Shown one piece after another: positions 35,500-47,215 of a stretch of 64,000 nt of DNA; within the stretch, counting starts at the first letter, position 1, and each line of letters starts with the position of its first letter. The translations under genes were made by a program, and so were the position numbers. Under the pieces are notes generated by a model. That model worked only from the letters and a program-made list of their open reading frames with translations, did no database searches and was not told the origin of the DNA. The stretch spans positions 14,381,999 through 14,445,998 of the forward strand of contig ML679969.1 of assembly GCA_007922225.1 (NCBI GenBank). Reading direction: 5' to 3'. This DNA is from Emydura subglobosa. Taxonomy: Eukaryota > Chordata > Testudines > Chelidae.

Positions 35500-35690
35500 C
35501 TCTTAGATCTCAGAGCACTTTACAAAGGAGGCCAGCATCATTATCCCCATTTCACAGATCAGGAAACAGACACAAAGAGGGAAAGTGACTTGCCCAAGGC
35601 CACCCAGTAGGCTAGTAGCAGAGTCTGGAATAAAATCCAGGTCTTCCGGGTCCAGTCCTGTGCTCTATACACTAGGCCACATGACATCTC
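35500..35690 (-). repeat. MIR-like tRNA-derived SINE
   Basis: Antisense order on the plus strand: ATCTCAGAGCACTTTACAAA, ATTATCCCCATTTCACAGAT, AAGTGACTTGCCCAAGGCCA, TAGTAGCAGAGTCTGGAATA, CTGTGCTCTATACACTAGGC. One of the best-preserved copies in the window. Confidence 0.8.
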
Positions 35691-37799
35691 TTGCAGCATC
35701 TGAAGCTCCATAACTTCTCAAGGCCCAGCAGGATCATGATTCTTATTTTTGGTAACGCCCAAGGCCCTGACCAGGAATGGGGGGCTCTGTTACCACAGAC
35801 ACTGTATTAAGGCAGAATCTGAAGATCTTTTTAATGACTCCTGCTCATGACTTCCAGGGTGGAAATCAGTCTGGAGAAAAGAGGGTGAGTTAAAACACAA
35901 ATAAACATGACACATTTTTTTCCTGGAAACTTAGTGCTCTGTTTTGATTTTCAGATACACAGAGATAAAACTTTTGAAACTGAATTTAAAAATCCTACTT
36001 TGGCAGAACATGAAACTGCTCACCTAAAGCACAATGGACAAACAAAAACAACAAATATTTGGCACAGCTGAAAGTGTTGTAACATCCACTGAAAATATTT
36101 ACCCTAACTAATCCTGGTGGTTTGACTTTGCCTACATGACCCTACAAAGGAACTAAATAAAGGTGTAGTATCCAAATTAATTCCCATGAAGGAAAACAAA
36201 CTACTCTTCACTGCCAATGAGTATGTGACGGCACAGCTGTGAAAAATAAATGCAGTTACCCATTTTTTACAAGCGGTCAGTGAATTATGAAGAAAGTAAC
36301 CTGGTTCCAAACACAACTAAGAATGGCATTTACAGTCTTTCAGACACCAAGACAGCTAGCAATCAGGCTGAAATCTGTCTGGATCTAAGAAAAATCAGAG
36401 GAACAGTAGAAAAAAACCTGATAGATCGTATTCTGCCCTTGGACAGTCATGTGCAGCTCCTACTTAAGTCAGGTGGGAGAGAGGAAGCAGAGATAAATCA
36501 GCCTAAACTCTCTAAGATATTAGAAAAGGCTGCCTATGGAAGCGGTGGGACTGAGATGACAGAGGCTAAGAACTGATAACCAACTACTGGAGAAGAGTTG
36601 GAGATACTGAAAAATCCAACCATATGTAAAACTTTACCAAGAAAAATGGGATCCAATATAACATCCTGCAACAAATGAAGCACTAAATATTCCAACTGAT
36701 TCAGAAATTGACAACTACACTGGAGAAAACATAGCACTGGAACCCACTCTCCACTCCTGGGGGTGACTCAATGATTTAGGTGTCTTTGCATCTCCAATTT
36801 GAATGATTCTCTAATCTTTTTCTGTTTCATTGAGAAATGGCCAGCTTCCTTCATGAGATCCCACTCCTCTAGAAGTTGGTAGGATGGAGAGCTCCTGTTG
36901 CTACCTAACAGAGCATCCAGAGACATTGCTCAGAGAGAAATGTCAAATACAGTTAATGAGACCCAAAAGAATCAACATTCCCCCCAAGACAGGATAAAAT
37001 ATCAGCTCAACAGCAAACCATTAATCTTGATCAAGAGATCAGGGATATGGAAAGCATGCATTCTGATAGCAAAGCAAAGCGGCCAGCTAGTGCAGCAACC
37101 CAAAGTCAATCTGTCTCTTTTCTTGCCCTTGTTTAGAATCACTGAAACACAATAAAGCAAGAGACTCTGCACCGAGCCTAGGTTCCATTCTGCTTTCAAC
37201 AGATTTCTAAATGTCCAGATGAGCTGCATGAGTGAATAGCCTCGGCCCATCTCCAGTTAACCTTATGAGTCAAGCCTGAGATTAACACATTTACTGAATC
37301 TTGAACCCAAGATTTAGTTCAAATAGATTTCAAATGTGAAGCAAATATTTTGCACAATCCTAGTTGCCTGTGGCTCTATGGATGTTACCAAGTGGAATAA
37401 GGAGGTGTGGAAAGAACTGTTAAAGGAGATTATTTATTTTAGTTTTTGTTTTCTTTTCTAGAGTTCCTGGCCCAGAGTTATTCAAAAGGGTTGGAGCCAA
37501 TGGAACTCTAATTTAGAAAAATACTGTAGTGTCCTGCTGATGAAAGATTCATTTACAGACCCTCGGGTATGCTGCATACATGCTTCAGGGTGTGATTGCT
37601 GAAGGCTATATCAAACTAAACTCTGTTGTTGTTAATCTAGCATTTTCAACAAAAATACACAAATAGTACCAAAATATTACATTTTCAGGAGCAGCTAGCT
37701 ACACAACCCCTTAGATGTTTAGTTTATCCAATGCAAAACAATTCTTCACACTCTAAACCAGCAACAATCATGTCCTGCGATCCCACATATTAACACACC

Positions 37800-37925
37800 A
37801 GCAGGACCACAGAATCACAGAAATGAGAGTTGGACAAGACCTAGTAGATAATCTAGTCCAACACCACCAATGTCCTGGTCAATGAAGGGCTGCTCCTTAC
37901 AATCTATTTTCTAGCATAAAGTATT
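37800..37925 (-). repeat. CR1 LINE fragment
   Basis: The plus strand reads ACAGAATCACAGAAATGAGA, GTTGGACAAGACCTAGTAGA, TAATCTAGTCCAACACCACC, the antisense start of a CR1 3' region. Confidence 0.75.
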
Positions 37926-40204
37926 TATTTTTATAAAATGAGACAATCCCAATACTCTGGACCCAGATACAAATTTTATTAAAAAAACCACTAACATTCA
38001 TAGCAATGTCCAAAAAGAGTACAAAACTCTCTCAAACCCCACTGACACTTGGACAATCAGTTTCCAGACACCCCAAGCAGAGAACAGAAGCTTTAAACCC
38101 TCTAAAATAAGCATTTAAACCAACTGATTGCATACTATGTTATTTTACTGTAAGAGTGTATTGAGAAAGATCTTTTATTCAAGCTTGTAATTCCCTGAAC
38201 TGAACAGTCACTATGAGATATGCATACAGGTTATGGTTATGAAGGTATCTGTACATATATATAAAATTGTAATTGAAACTGGGGTGTGATTTCAGCTCTC
38301 CATTGCCCCACCCAGCTACTCATCCCTACCCTCCGGAAAAAGCCTGAAAAAATGAAACAATGGATTTGTTAGTGGGCTCTGACCCACACAAAATTCATTC
38401 ATTTTAGCAGGTCCACTATGGATTTAGGCTCAGAATGATACAACTTTACCAGTAGTGCCACAAGAACACGTATGGGGACATTAGGGGCTGGCTATCAATA
38501 ATTACCATGACAATTTACTAAATTATTCTCAATTCATCCTACAGACAGCTGCTCCTCATTGAGCAGGTGACACTACACAGAAGTAGTACACTACTAAACT
38601 GCAGTGGGAAGAGGAAGAGCAGATGCTGTATTTTCCTAGTCATGTCCATTAACTTAGATAAATTGCGGCCAAGTTCAGACCAGCCCTGTGTGTGTCAGAT
38701 CCTGAGCCTGTTGATATGCTTCCTGAGCCCAATATTGCTGGAGCACAATCCAACTGGAGCAGCTCCAGTGGGTGAAACAGAGGCTGCATAACATTCACAT
38801 GGATGCCGTAACCGTGCACTCCAGTGACTTCAGTTGCACAGCACAAGAGTTTGACATCAGATCTTCATTCTAATGGGATGTATTACTGTTGCAATGGAAA
38901 CTTCCACCAGGAAGGTAAGAAGGAAGAGACCATCAGAGTCACATGACAGAGACTGCCTGATGAAAGGATTTTTAAAGTTCCTTTTATACTGCTTATTTTT
39001 AATATTCTATATGTAAATTCTGTTCCCAGTTACATGGAGGCAGCACCATGATTTTGGCAAAAACTAAATCCCAGCACTAGAATATACACAAGCTGTCATC
39101 AACCCTGGAATTGTGGAACACCCTTTGCCCCAATTCTGATCCTTCCTACCAACTCACCAGGCTGGCCCCCTCTGACAGCTCTGATTTCCACCCTAAAACA
39201 AGGTGAAATCTCTTTCCCAGACCGCGCTCGGTGTTGGGTCTGTGCAAATCCATAAATTAGCTAGCCAAACTATGAAGTTACCTTAGTGAGCCTCTGCCCA
39301 GTTCCTAGCAGACAGGGGTCCACTCCAAAAACCCACTATTCACACTCTTGCTTGCACTCTTAATCCAGAAGTTAAGGATTGAATGGGCCTGGGTAATGCA
39401 CCCCTCTCTCTCTTAGGGATGTTCATCATTCCACTTTAGGGTTGACATACGTCGGCAGACAGAATGAGGAATCAGTCTGCTGTTGCCTGCACTGTGTCTG
39501 ATGTGGACAGAGACCTCTGGTCTATGGGGCTGTCAAGTCAGCAGATTTCACCAGCACCACATTCTCTAAAAAGTACATAAGCCAAACCAAGACCAAACAA
39601 ACAAAATACACAATCATTGTTTTCACCAAATAAGGCAATAATACATGGTTAGCGTGAATTTCTACCTTCTTCCTGCACGCAAGGCAACTTCTGTTCAAAA
39701 GCAGGAGGATGTTCCCAAATGAAAATTATGTTGTTTTAGCTCCTTGATTTACAATGTCAAAAAACATGCATTAGAGAACTGAAACGGACATTTGTGACTG
39801 AAGAATTGCCAGCCTTTGAAGTAGCAGCAAACAAGGCACCTATCATTTCAAAGTGCTCCTTCAAACACAAAGAGACAGACTCTGTGACTGAAAATCAGAG
39901 GGTTTGTTTACTACTTTATTACCATTACATAGATATCAATGCCAAGATAATTACCCACAATTATAGGTTGAGAGGAATTCCTTAAACCCCAAACTTAAAA
40001 ACTGTCTAGTCCAAAATACCTCCTTGGAATTAGTTTCCTGATACATCTTTAAAAGAAAGCATAAAACTAACTGTTTCTAGGGGATGGGGGAACAGAAAAG
40101 GTGATGGAAAAACAGGATATGCAAATGAGGTCTGTGTTTGACCCTGACCCACTTTAGCAAGGACTGCTACAGTCAGAGAAGGGGAAAGCATCATTATCAT
40201 AAAA

Positions 40205-40320
40205 TAACAAATTTATTTGGGTATAAGCTTTCGTGACCCAATTTGTTAGTCTTTAAGGTGCCACAGGACTCTTGCTGTTTTGCTAAAAACAGACTAATAC
40301 CGCTATCCCTCTGAAAATTA
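40205..40320. repeat. Penelope-like element terminal fragment
   Basis: Contains TTGGGTATAAGCTTTCGTGA, CAATTTGTTAGTCTTTAAGG, TGCCACAGGACTCTTGCTG and AACAGACTAATACCGCTATC. This terminal sequence is familiar from Penelope-like repeats of reptiles. Confidence 0.55.
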
Positions 40321-40977
40321 TCATCTGTGGTTCCAGAACTCAGCATTTGTACTATCCTTCCTACACAACCCATTTCTCCAGCCTCTATGCTCTCAAATCA
40401 GGCTCACCTGCTACTTACCTGATAACCTGAGAAGCTAAATACCTGCAGCAACTTTCAGTTCAGACCACTGCACTTCAATTACTAAAGGCCAATTTCATCC
40501 CTGATATAGGCAAGTGTGAGTCACCTGACTTGATCATAGTTGTACCTGCTTACACAAGGGCTAAATTTGTTCCTACTTATCTATATTGCACCAATTTTAA
40601 GGAAGGCCTATTCTGCATCAAAGCAAGCATCACATCATCTGCTTCATACTAGCAGTTACACACCTTCATGGTGAATCTCCCCAACAGCCACCACAACCTC
40701 TCAGAGCAGATATTACAGCTCTTCTGACAGTGCCAGCCCATTACTTCCTCCCCAGCCGAGCATGCTACCTCATCCAGTGGTGTTCCAAGGTTACAGAACT
40801 GATCACTGACGCGTATCTGCTGTTAACAAACTCCACATCACACTGCCAACAGCAGCTGAAGACCACAGCTGAGCTGATGACAGCATCTTGCACTAATTTA
40901 ATCTTTTTCCAATAAATCTTACATTCATAGTGCTCAGTGTTGGCTGAAAGGTAGCCCCTGGATGGCAGCATGTTATT

Positions 40978-41095
40978 CACAGATTCTAAGGCCAGAAGGG
41001 AGCATTATGATCATCTCATTTGACCTCCAGGATAACACAGCCCATAAAATTTCACCCAGTGAGTCTTTAATCAAGCCCTGCTTAGAAGAACTCCA
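40978..41095 (-). repeat. CR1 LINE fragment
   Basis: The plus strand reads ACAGATTCTAAGGCCAGAAG, GGAGCATTATGATCATCTCA, TTTGACCTCCAGGATAACAC, an antisense CR1 end. Confidence 0.75.
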
Positions 41096-41324
41096 TTACT
41101 AGCAGCAGCATAAGTAGTTTGAGCCTGTAGACTTTTATCTGTTCAGATTTTTAGCTCTGTACAGCCAGAGAAGCCAATGAACCTCCATTAAACATTTAAA
41201 TGAATAAGGACCAGAATCCTACTTCCACTTAAGTCAAGGGACATTTTTACCACTGATTTCTAAGAAACTAATATGAGGCCCTAATTATCCGGAAAGCAGT
41301 GTGTAAGTGAAAGCAGTGTATAAA

Positions 41325-41420
41325 TGAATATGCATACTATCCATTTGACAGTCTGAGAATTTTGACTGGGAATTTGGACAGTTTGGGAATTTTGACATAA
41401 TTTGACTGTCTGGGAATCAA
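41325..41420 (+). repeat. Degenerate short tandem array (GACAGTCTGGGAAT-type unit)
   Basis: Three or four imperfect copies of a unit containing GACAGTCTGAGAATTTTGAC, GACAGTTTGGGAATTTTGAC and GACTGTCTGGGAAT. On the minus strand it reads as a repeating SQTVK/QNSQTV peptide, a by-product of the array. Confidence 0.6.
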
Positions 41421-41999
41421 TCACTTCAACCCAGGCCACTGTACAGTGATACCTCAGAGGCAGCACTAGTACTGTACTGTATCAGATTTTGTTTTTTAAA
41501 CAACAAACTCTCTGAGAACCAACAACAAATTATAATTTGAAGAAAAATCCCAATATAACATGGTCAAGACCCATGCATGGAATCTGATATAATGTAAAAA
41601 GGGACGTGTCTCAGTGTTGTGTTTCAAGACCTGTTCTATCCTGGAACACAGCCAGTCTTCAAATTTCTGCCTGAAACCTTTTATCAGGGGAAGAGTTTTG
41701 TAACTCTTAAAAATCAGAGCAAGCTCCTCAATTGAATTTTCATGGTTTGGGTTGATTCTCTGTACTTCTGTATAGTAACTGCTCCAGGCAATCATATTAT
41801 TCTGATTATTCAGCAGTCTTTACTCTGATAAGATTAAAGGAAAATGGGAATATATTAATATTCTTAGACTCCCAGAAAGATGGGATTTCCAGTTCAAACT
41901 GATTCCTAGTATTGTCAGTTTAAAACGTGGTCATGGTCCCCAAACGACTCTGCCACAACATATGTACTCCCAGTCCAGCACCAGACTAGATTATTGCAT

Positions 42000-42185
42000 T
42001 GCAGATACAACTAAAGCTGTGCAAATAATTGATTCAGTGGCCAAACCTGAAAAAAAAAAGGTCATTTCAAATCAAGGAAAGGTTTTATTGGACCTGAACC
42101 AAAACACTCTGGATGGCCCACATCTGCATTTTTCAGCAAAAATAGTTTCAGCTGAAAAATTTCACCCAACCCTAGATACAACTAA
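42000..42185. repeat. Unclassified interspersed repeat fragment
   Basis: Contains TTTTTCAGCAAAAATAGTTT, CAGCTGAAAAATTTCACCCA and ACCCTAGATAC, phrases common in turtle short repeats (a related TTTTTGTCAGCAAAAATATC occurs near 44988-45008). Ends and class are unclear. Confidence 0.35.
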
Positions 42186-42299
42186 TGACCAGGTAAAAAA
42201 TTTAGCTAGTGACTAATGTAGATTCCTACCTGATTTGTGGTGCTTCCCACATGGAGCACATTACAACTGTGCTCCACAGATAGCAGGGATCTGCAGTTC

Positions 42300-42665
42300 A
42301 ATGTGTTGGTTTTAATCTATAAAGCCCTTTACTGACTTGGATTATGTGTTTCTTAGAGACCCAGCTCTCTCCTGGTAAACCATGGCAGTTGAGATCAGTT
42401 GCGACACTCCGTCTCACAGTTCCTAGATTGGTTAGGGTCTGTGGGCAGGATGTTCAATGAGAAGAGCCCTTGACTCTGGAACTCACTTCCCCACACTGAT
42501 CTGTCAAAGTCTGAATTTGTTGATCTCTCTAATGATGTAGACTTTTAGCAGAGGGTGAATGGGGAGGTAGGGCAGTGTTTACTGGGTGGTGAGAAGCATT
42601 TAAAGTTTTGTTAGTGTTGTTTTGTTAGATTTATTTTATGGTGTGCTCCATTGATTTTTCCATCT
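42300..42665 (+). repeat. L2-like LINE relic (3' end of ORF2)
   Basis: The frame-by-frame reading contains Y-KALY-DL (about 42315-42340) and later LDSGTHFPTLICQSLNLL (about 42475-42520). These resemble the LVYKALNGL ... LWNSLP...SL--FK pattern at the end of vertebrate L2 ORF2. Heavily decayed. Confidence 0.4.
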
Positions 42666-44029
42666 GCCTAATGTCTTGGCATATTATAAAAATCAAAAAA
42701 GCAAATATCTGCATATTTAAATTATACAAGCAAAGATTTTGCTCCTGTTAGTAGCAAGACAGGAGCAAATACAAATCATGGAAGTGAATTAGACTCCATT
42801 TGGCCATCATCCACAAAATTGTTAGCTACCTTCTGATGCATCCCTGGTGATGTGAACAGCAGAAAGAACTCAACTAGCTTGTAAGGCCCCCAGGATGAGT
42901 TTGTGGTGCCAGCAGCTGAGACAGGTGAAGGGAGGAATCACTTCTGTCACCCTGTTAGCACATGGAATCTGAAATCACTGAGAATGAAAAATTACTGTGA
43001 AATGACAAGGCTGTCATTTCTATGACTAGAGTATAATCCCATATTGTCAGCTGATGACAGAAAATAAAATGTCCCTTCATTCTTTAAGACTCCCAGTTTA
43101 TCTCCAGAATTCAGCATCATATATAGAAAGGAAATCCAATTCTTTGTATTTTAGTGTTTCTGGTTCAATGCCTTTAAAAGAGGCTTGGTCAATGCAGTTT
43201 GGAAGAGGGCAGGTCTGTGACTTCTATTTTAATGAGAACAACTTGGGACAACTGTCAGGGGAGGGACCTCATCCCTTTCCTTTTTGCCTCACTTTTGAAA
43301 GATCTATTTGAATAACTGCTTCCCCTCCCCTGGAATATGTACAGGTCATTTGGAGCTTTTTATCAGATGAACATTTCACTTTTAGGTTTCATACTGGAAT
43401 TCCATCCTGTGTGGAAGAGACATTAAAGGAGACTTATAAAGTGCTGGCATCTCAGAGCATGGTACCAGGTGGCAGGGAATAGGCTATGAAAAGTAAACAT
43501 TGAATTTTTACACAGCATTAAACCTTTTTCTTAATAGCTGCTCGAGTAATAAATAAGAAAAATGACATTTATGATAGTCTATAAAATAAGGTAGTCTGCA
43601 TTTATTCTGCACTGTATTTATGTTATATTGCTTAAGTAATACTTTGTGATATATTGTATTATCATATGTAAGTTCCTACTAACAATCACAAGGAGTTACT
43701 GCTCTTCACTGTTTACTTGGCATCACTTAAACTACTTATGGGAGGAACTGGTGAACTAATGGGGAAACCCGTAGGTCATCAGAGATAGGGAAGGTGGTGG
43801 AAACAGTGCAAGCAACTCGTATATGGAGATACTCCTTTGTGTTAGTTTTCAGCACCCCTTGTTACCCAACATCTGAAATGCTGGTAACAGGTTCTGGAAG
43901 ATGCAACCTCCAGCCCCCCTCAGTTTGGGGGAGGATGCTCATAATATGAAGTGTGATGTGAGTAAAGAGGGGAGATGTGAGGGTCTCAGAAAACCCTCTC
44001 CACACAAAACAGTTTTACTATTATTAAAC

Positions 44030-44155
44030 ATTTATAATACTGGGGTAGCACCCCTTGCTGAGGGCAACCAGCATGGGGCCCCAGGTGATGGGCGCCATAC
44101 AAACATGTAGTAAATGGCAGTCCCTGCCCCAAAGAGATTACAGTCTAAATGACAA
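44030..44155. repeat. Short interspersed repeat (unclassified)
   Basis: Contains GGTAGCACCCCTTGCTGAGG, GGGCGCCATACAAACATGTA, CAGTCCCTGCCCCAAAGAGA, TTACAGTCTAAATGACAAG. Related decayed copies lie near 45330-45460 and 56275-56335. Confidence 0.5.
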
Positions 44156-46248
44156 GCCTTAACAGGTAGGTGAGACAACCAAGTGGGTTGGGGTCGGGGC
44201 TCAGGAAGACAGGGTATTAAAAGCTAAAATAAGGTACGGAGTTCTTAGCCAATCAGAAACAGTAACCACAACTCACCACCTGCCCAGCTGTTATCAGGCT
44301 GCAATTTTCTACATGTATCACGTAAAAGGCGAGTTCTGAGAAAGGAACTGAAGGATCAAAAGGACTGATTTTGACTGGGAGCTTTTTCCCCTTGTAAGAG
44401 GCAGAATGGAAGTGTTTCTTGGCAAATCAGATTATCAGGGCTGACATCACTGGCAGAGCTAGGGTAGGTGTTGACCTTGCAATACAAAACAAGCCTTACA
44501 CGTAGGACCAAGTTTCAGACACTGGCAATTACATTACATTACACCTGTAAAAACTGTGCATACAAAAGGAGGGCTTTCATGGGAGCATCTCTGCCACCAC
44601 TAATGGAAAATGTGGCCAGTACCCTCCAATCCCATGAACACCAAAATGTTCAAAGCAGGTTGAATATTAATTCAGCTACATAACACTGGCAAATAGAGCC
44701 CAATGTAACAGGAGAACAGTATGTGTTAACAGTAAGTGCTGCTCACTTAATTCCCCATAAACCCATGCAAGTTGCACCCTTGTAACTGAAAAGTTGTATG
44801 AAAAATCTGCATCAACAGCATTAGGGCCTTGTCTACATTACAAAATTTTATCACGTGAACCAGGATATGAAGAAATGAGTTGCTGACACAGTGCTAACTG
44901 GTCAGAGTAGTCCAGGCAAATCACATCCAGTGGAAACTTAACTAACTAACCATCATTAAATCCTACTAGGTTTTTTAACGGAAAAATTTTTTTGTCAGCA
45001 AAAATATCTTTCTGTTTTCCAACCAGTTTTATTATTAACACCACACAATAAACTTAATTCACAATAAGTGATCAGTTTGAGAAGCCCTGCCCTTTAAAAC
45101 TTTATAGTGACATCTGTACTCTGCTCTGAAGGCAACACAACTGAAGCAGTTGGGATCTTGCACTTAATTTAATTAACATGGCATGATCATGGCACACAGA
45201 TGCACTATGGGTTAAGATAGCTGGAAACAAACACAATATCTAAACTACGCCAAAAAATAAACAAACAAAGAATCTACATTCTACTCCCTAAATGCTTAAA
45301 GGATTTGAAATTCTTAAAATTGAGCATTGTTACAGTAGTTATATTACACTGGCACCCAAAGACCCCGATTTGAATCAGGGCCCATTGCACCAGATGCTAT
45401 GCAAACACATCAGAACACAAGGTCCCTGTCCCATGATTGTGTTTAAAGGTTCAAAATCCTCTGGGATTCCTGTTTCTAGCCAGATCATGGTCTAATTAAA
45501 TAGCTACACCATTAATAGCCCATCTGTGGCATTGAGCCACATGTTTCTCTGCACGTGTCTTCCTTCATAGGTTTCAGTCAGCCACTACATGAACTCTTTA
45601 TGTTACCCTAATAAAAACTGCACCATGAAATCAAAACCAGACAGCTAAGGCAATAGTAACTAGCATTCTCCAAACTGATGACTGAATTGAACACCACATC
45701 TTCCTGCGAGCCCTAATACCAAGTAGATGGTGACTTGCATTGGCTGTTATTGTTAGAAACATTACTTTACAATGCACCTTTTATATTCTTTGCACTGACC
45801 ATTCCTTCTTCCTCTGAACTGGATGGAAGAGCAGGGGAGCACCTGTACTGTCCCCTCCCCTTTGTAAACTAGAATACACCATTTATGCCTCTCCCTCCCT
45901 GCAGCACTCACTATAACTGCCCAAGCCTTTTCTAAGGCCATTTCAAAGCTGCTCTGCGGCTCATCCATCAGAGGAAGGGGAGTGCTGAAGGGCATCCTGG
46001 TTTGCCTGGCTTTGCCTCTGCAACAGTCCTCACTTCCTCCAGTCTAGAATTTGAATGAACTTGAAGTCAACATTTCAGTGTATAGCATCTTTGTGTCTTT
46101 CTCTCATTCTCATACATACATGTATTTACACACGCACACAAACACACACTCTTAAGGAAAGCAAGTTTGGTTAGTATTTCCACTCAGAAGGAAAAAATCT
46201 ATTTTCATTCTCTAAGGGAGAAAAGAACGACAAGAAATCAGCACTTAC

Positions 46249-46383
46249 CTCCGTTCATAGCCTATGCACCACAGCTGTCCTCCACAGCCCTGTTTCCACA
46301 CTTTGACCATCCGAGTGAAAGCTTGGACACACGGTTGTCTGTGCCCCACTATCACCAGCTCTTGCTCTGCACAAACATTTGGC
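46249..46383 (-). CDS. MEGF6: MEGF6 coding exon 2 (first half of EMI domain)
   Basis: This internal exon is 135 bp, with acceptor ...CCACAG and donor GTAAGT on the minus strand. It carries one base, 44 codons and two bases. It encodes residues about 30-73 of the product: NVCAEQELVIVGHRQPCVQ, then KVWKQGCGGQLWCIGYER. The cysteines at about 33, 47, 62 and 68 are the first four of an EMI domain, a small disulfide-rich module found at the N-terminus of extracellular proteins. The sequence lines up with human MEGF6 exon 2 with no gap, as I recall that protein. Phase matches exon 1 (AT|G) and exon 3 (AG|A). A plus-strand open frame covering the same bases is only its antisense shadow. Confidence 0.95.
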
Positions 46384-46604
46384 CTGTGGAACGGAGAGAA
46401 GCAGACATATTTATATGCCCCTCAGCACCACCGGGTGAACCAGTCCAGTGCTTTGACAGCTTGAGAATGAACAGGGTGTCGGTAACTGATGCTTTTTCTG
46501 AAAAAGAGTCTCAGAAGACACCGTATACAATATTTATCTACTCATTTAATTTACACAGGAGGAAATGGAAGAGACGTAGCTTCTCAGCTAAGCAGGTCCA
46601 AAGA

Positions 46605-46765
46605 CATTGAGGGCCTTATCTGAACACCTTTGACTACTCCTTGTAGGCCACAGGGAGCCAGTTCAGATCCTGGAGCACTGGTTTAATATGCTCATGGCGA
46701 GGCATTCTACTTACTGAGCAGCCTACCACATTTTGCACTAGCTTCAATACAATTAATCTAATAAA
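46605..46765 (-). repeat. L2-like LINE relic (ORF2 C-terminal part)
   Basis: The minus-strand reading gives LKLVQNVVGCSVSRMPRHEH, then IKPVLQDLNWLPVAYKE. This matches the LQLVQNAAARVLT..HITPVLR.LHWLPV.YR block of vertebrate L2 ORF2. It lies about 220 bp upstream of MEGF6 exon 2. Confidence 0.65.
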
Positions 46766-46844
46766 ATGACACCTGAACTTCGCACTTCAAGAGTGTCTCA
46801 GTGGAGCATCAGAGGCCTTTATGGATCAGTTAAGCCTCACTGCA

Positions 46845-47000
46845 CCCCATCAGGTGAATATCAGCATCCAACATTCTAAAGGTGGACAGACTGAGGCACA
46901 GAGAAAGTAAATATCTGGACAAAGTTCACACCGTGAGTCAGTGGCAGAAATAGGAATAGGACTGCTGAGTTTGGACTCCCTGTACCATGCTTTAACCCAC
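46845..47000 (-). repeat. MIR-like tRNA-derived SINE
   Basis: Antisense order: GGACAGACTGAGGCACAGAG, GTCAGTGGCAGAAATAGGAA, CTGCTGAGTTTGGACTCCCT, CATGCTTTAACCCAC. Confidence 0.65.
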
Positions 47001-47104
47001 AACCATTCCCCATTTTATTATAGGTTTAGATACAGTAGAGGTCATCCTGCAAAAGGTGTAAAAGTCACATACTTTTATACCATAACCTGAACTGAAATAA
47101 AATA

Positions 47105-47215
47105 ATGATAATATACTTTTCATTTCCATTGCAACTTTCATCCAAGGATCTCAAAAGGGACTATAAATAATTGATTAATTAAGCCACACCCCAATGAGAT
47201 TGTTAAAAGAGCTAT
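47105..47215 (-). repeat. MIR-like SINE, 3' part
   Basis: Contains TTTCATCCAAGGATCTCAAA and TTGATTAATTAAGCCACACC, the antisense 3' tail seen in turtle MIR-like SINEs. Confidence 0.4.

Larger units (their letters stand above)
33917..46248 (-). other. MEGF6: MEGF6 intron 2 (12.3 kb)
   Basis: Lies between exon 3 acceptor and exon 2 donor, splitting the EMI domain. It contains CR1, MIR-like, Penelope-like and L2-like fragments listed separately. Nothing is recognised in about 35700-37800 (including a 108-codon chance ORF at 36250-36576), 37930-40200, 42670-44030 and 45500-46240. Confidence 0.85.

Noticed and set aside
36250..36576. A 108-codon plus-strand open frame in MEGF6 intron 2
   Set aside because: No motif, no splice context and no repeat family that would explain it as a gene relic; length is within chance for this amount of DNA.
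46167..46610. A 147-codon plus-strand open frame
   Set aside because: It is antisense to MEGF6 exon 2 and has no recognisable domain.
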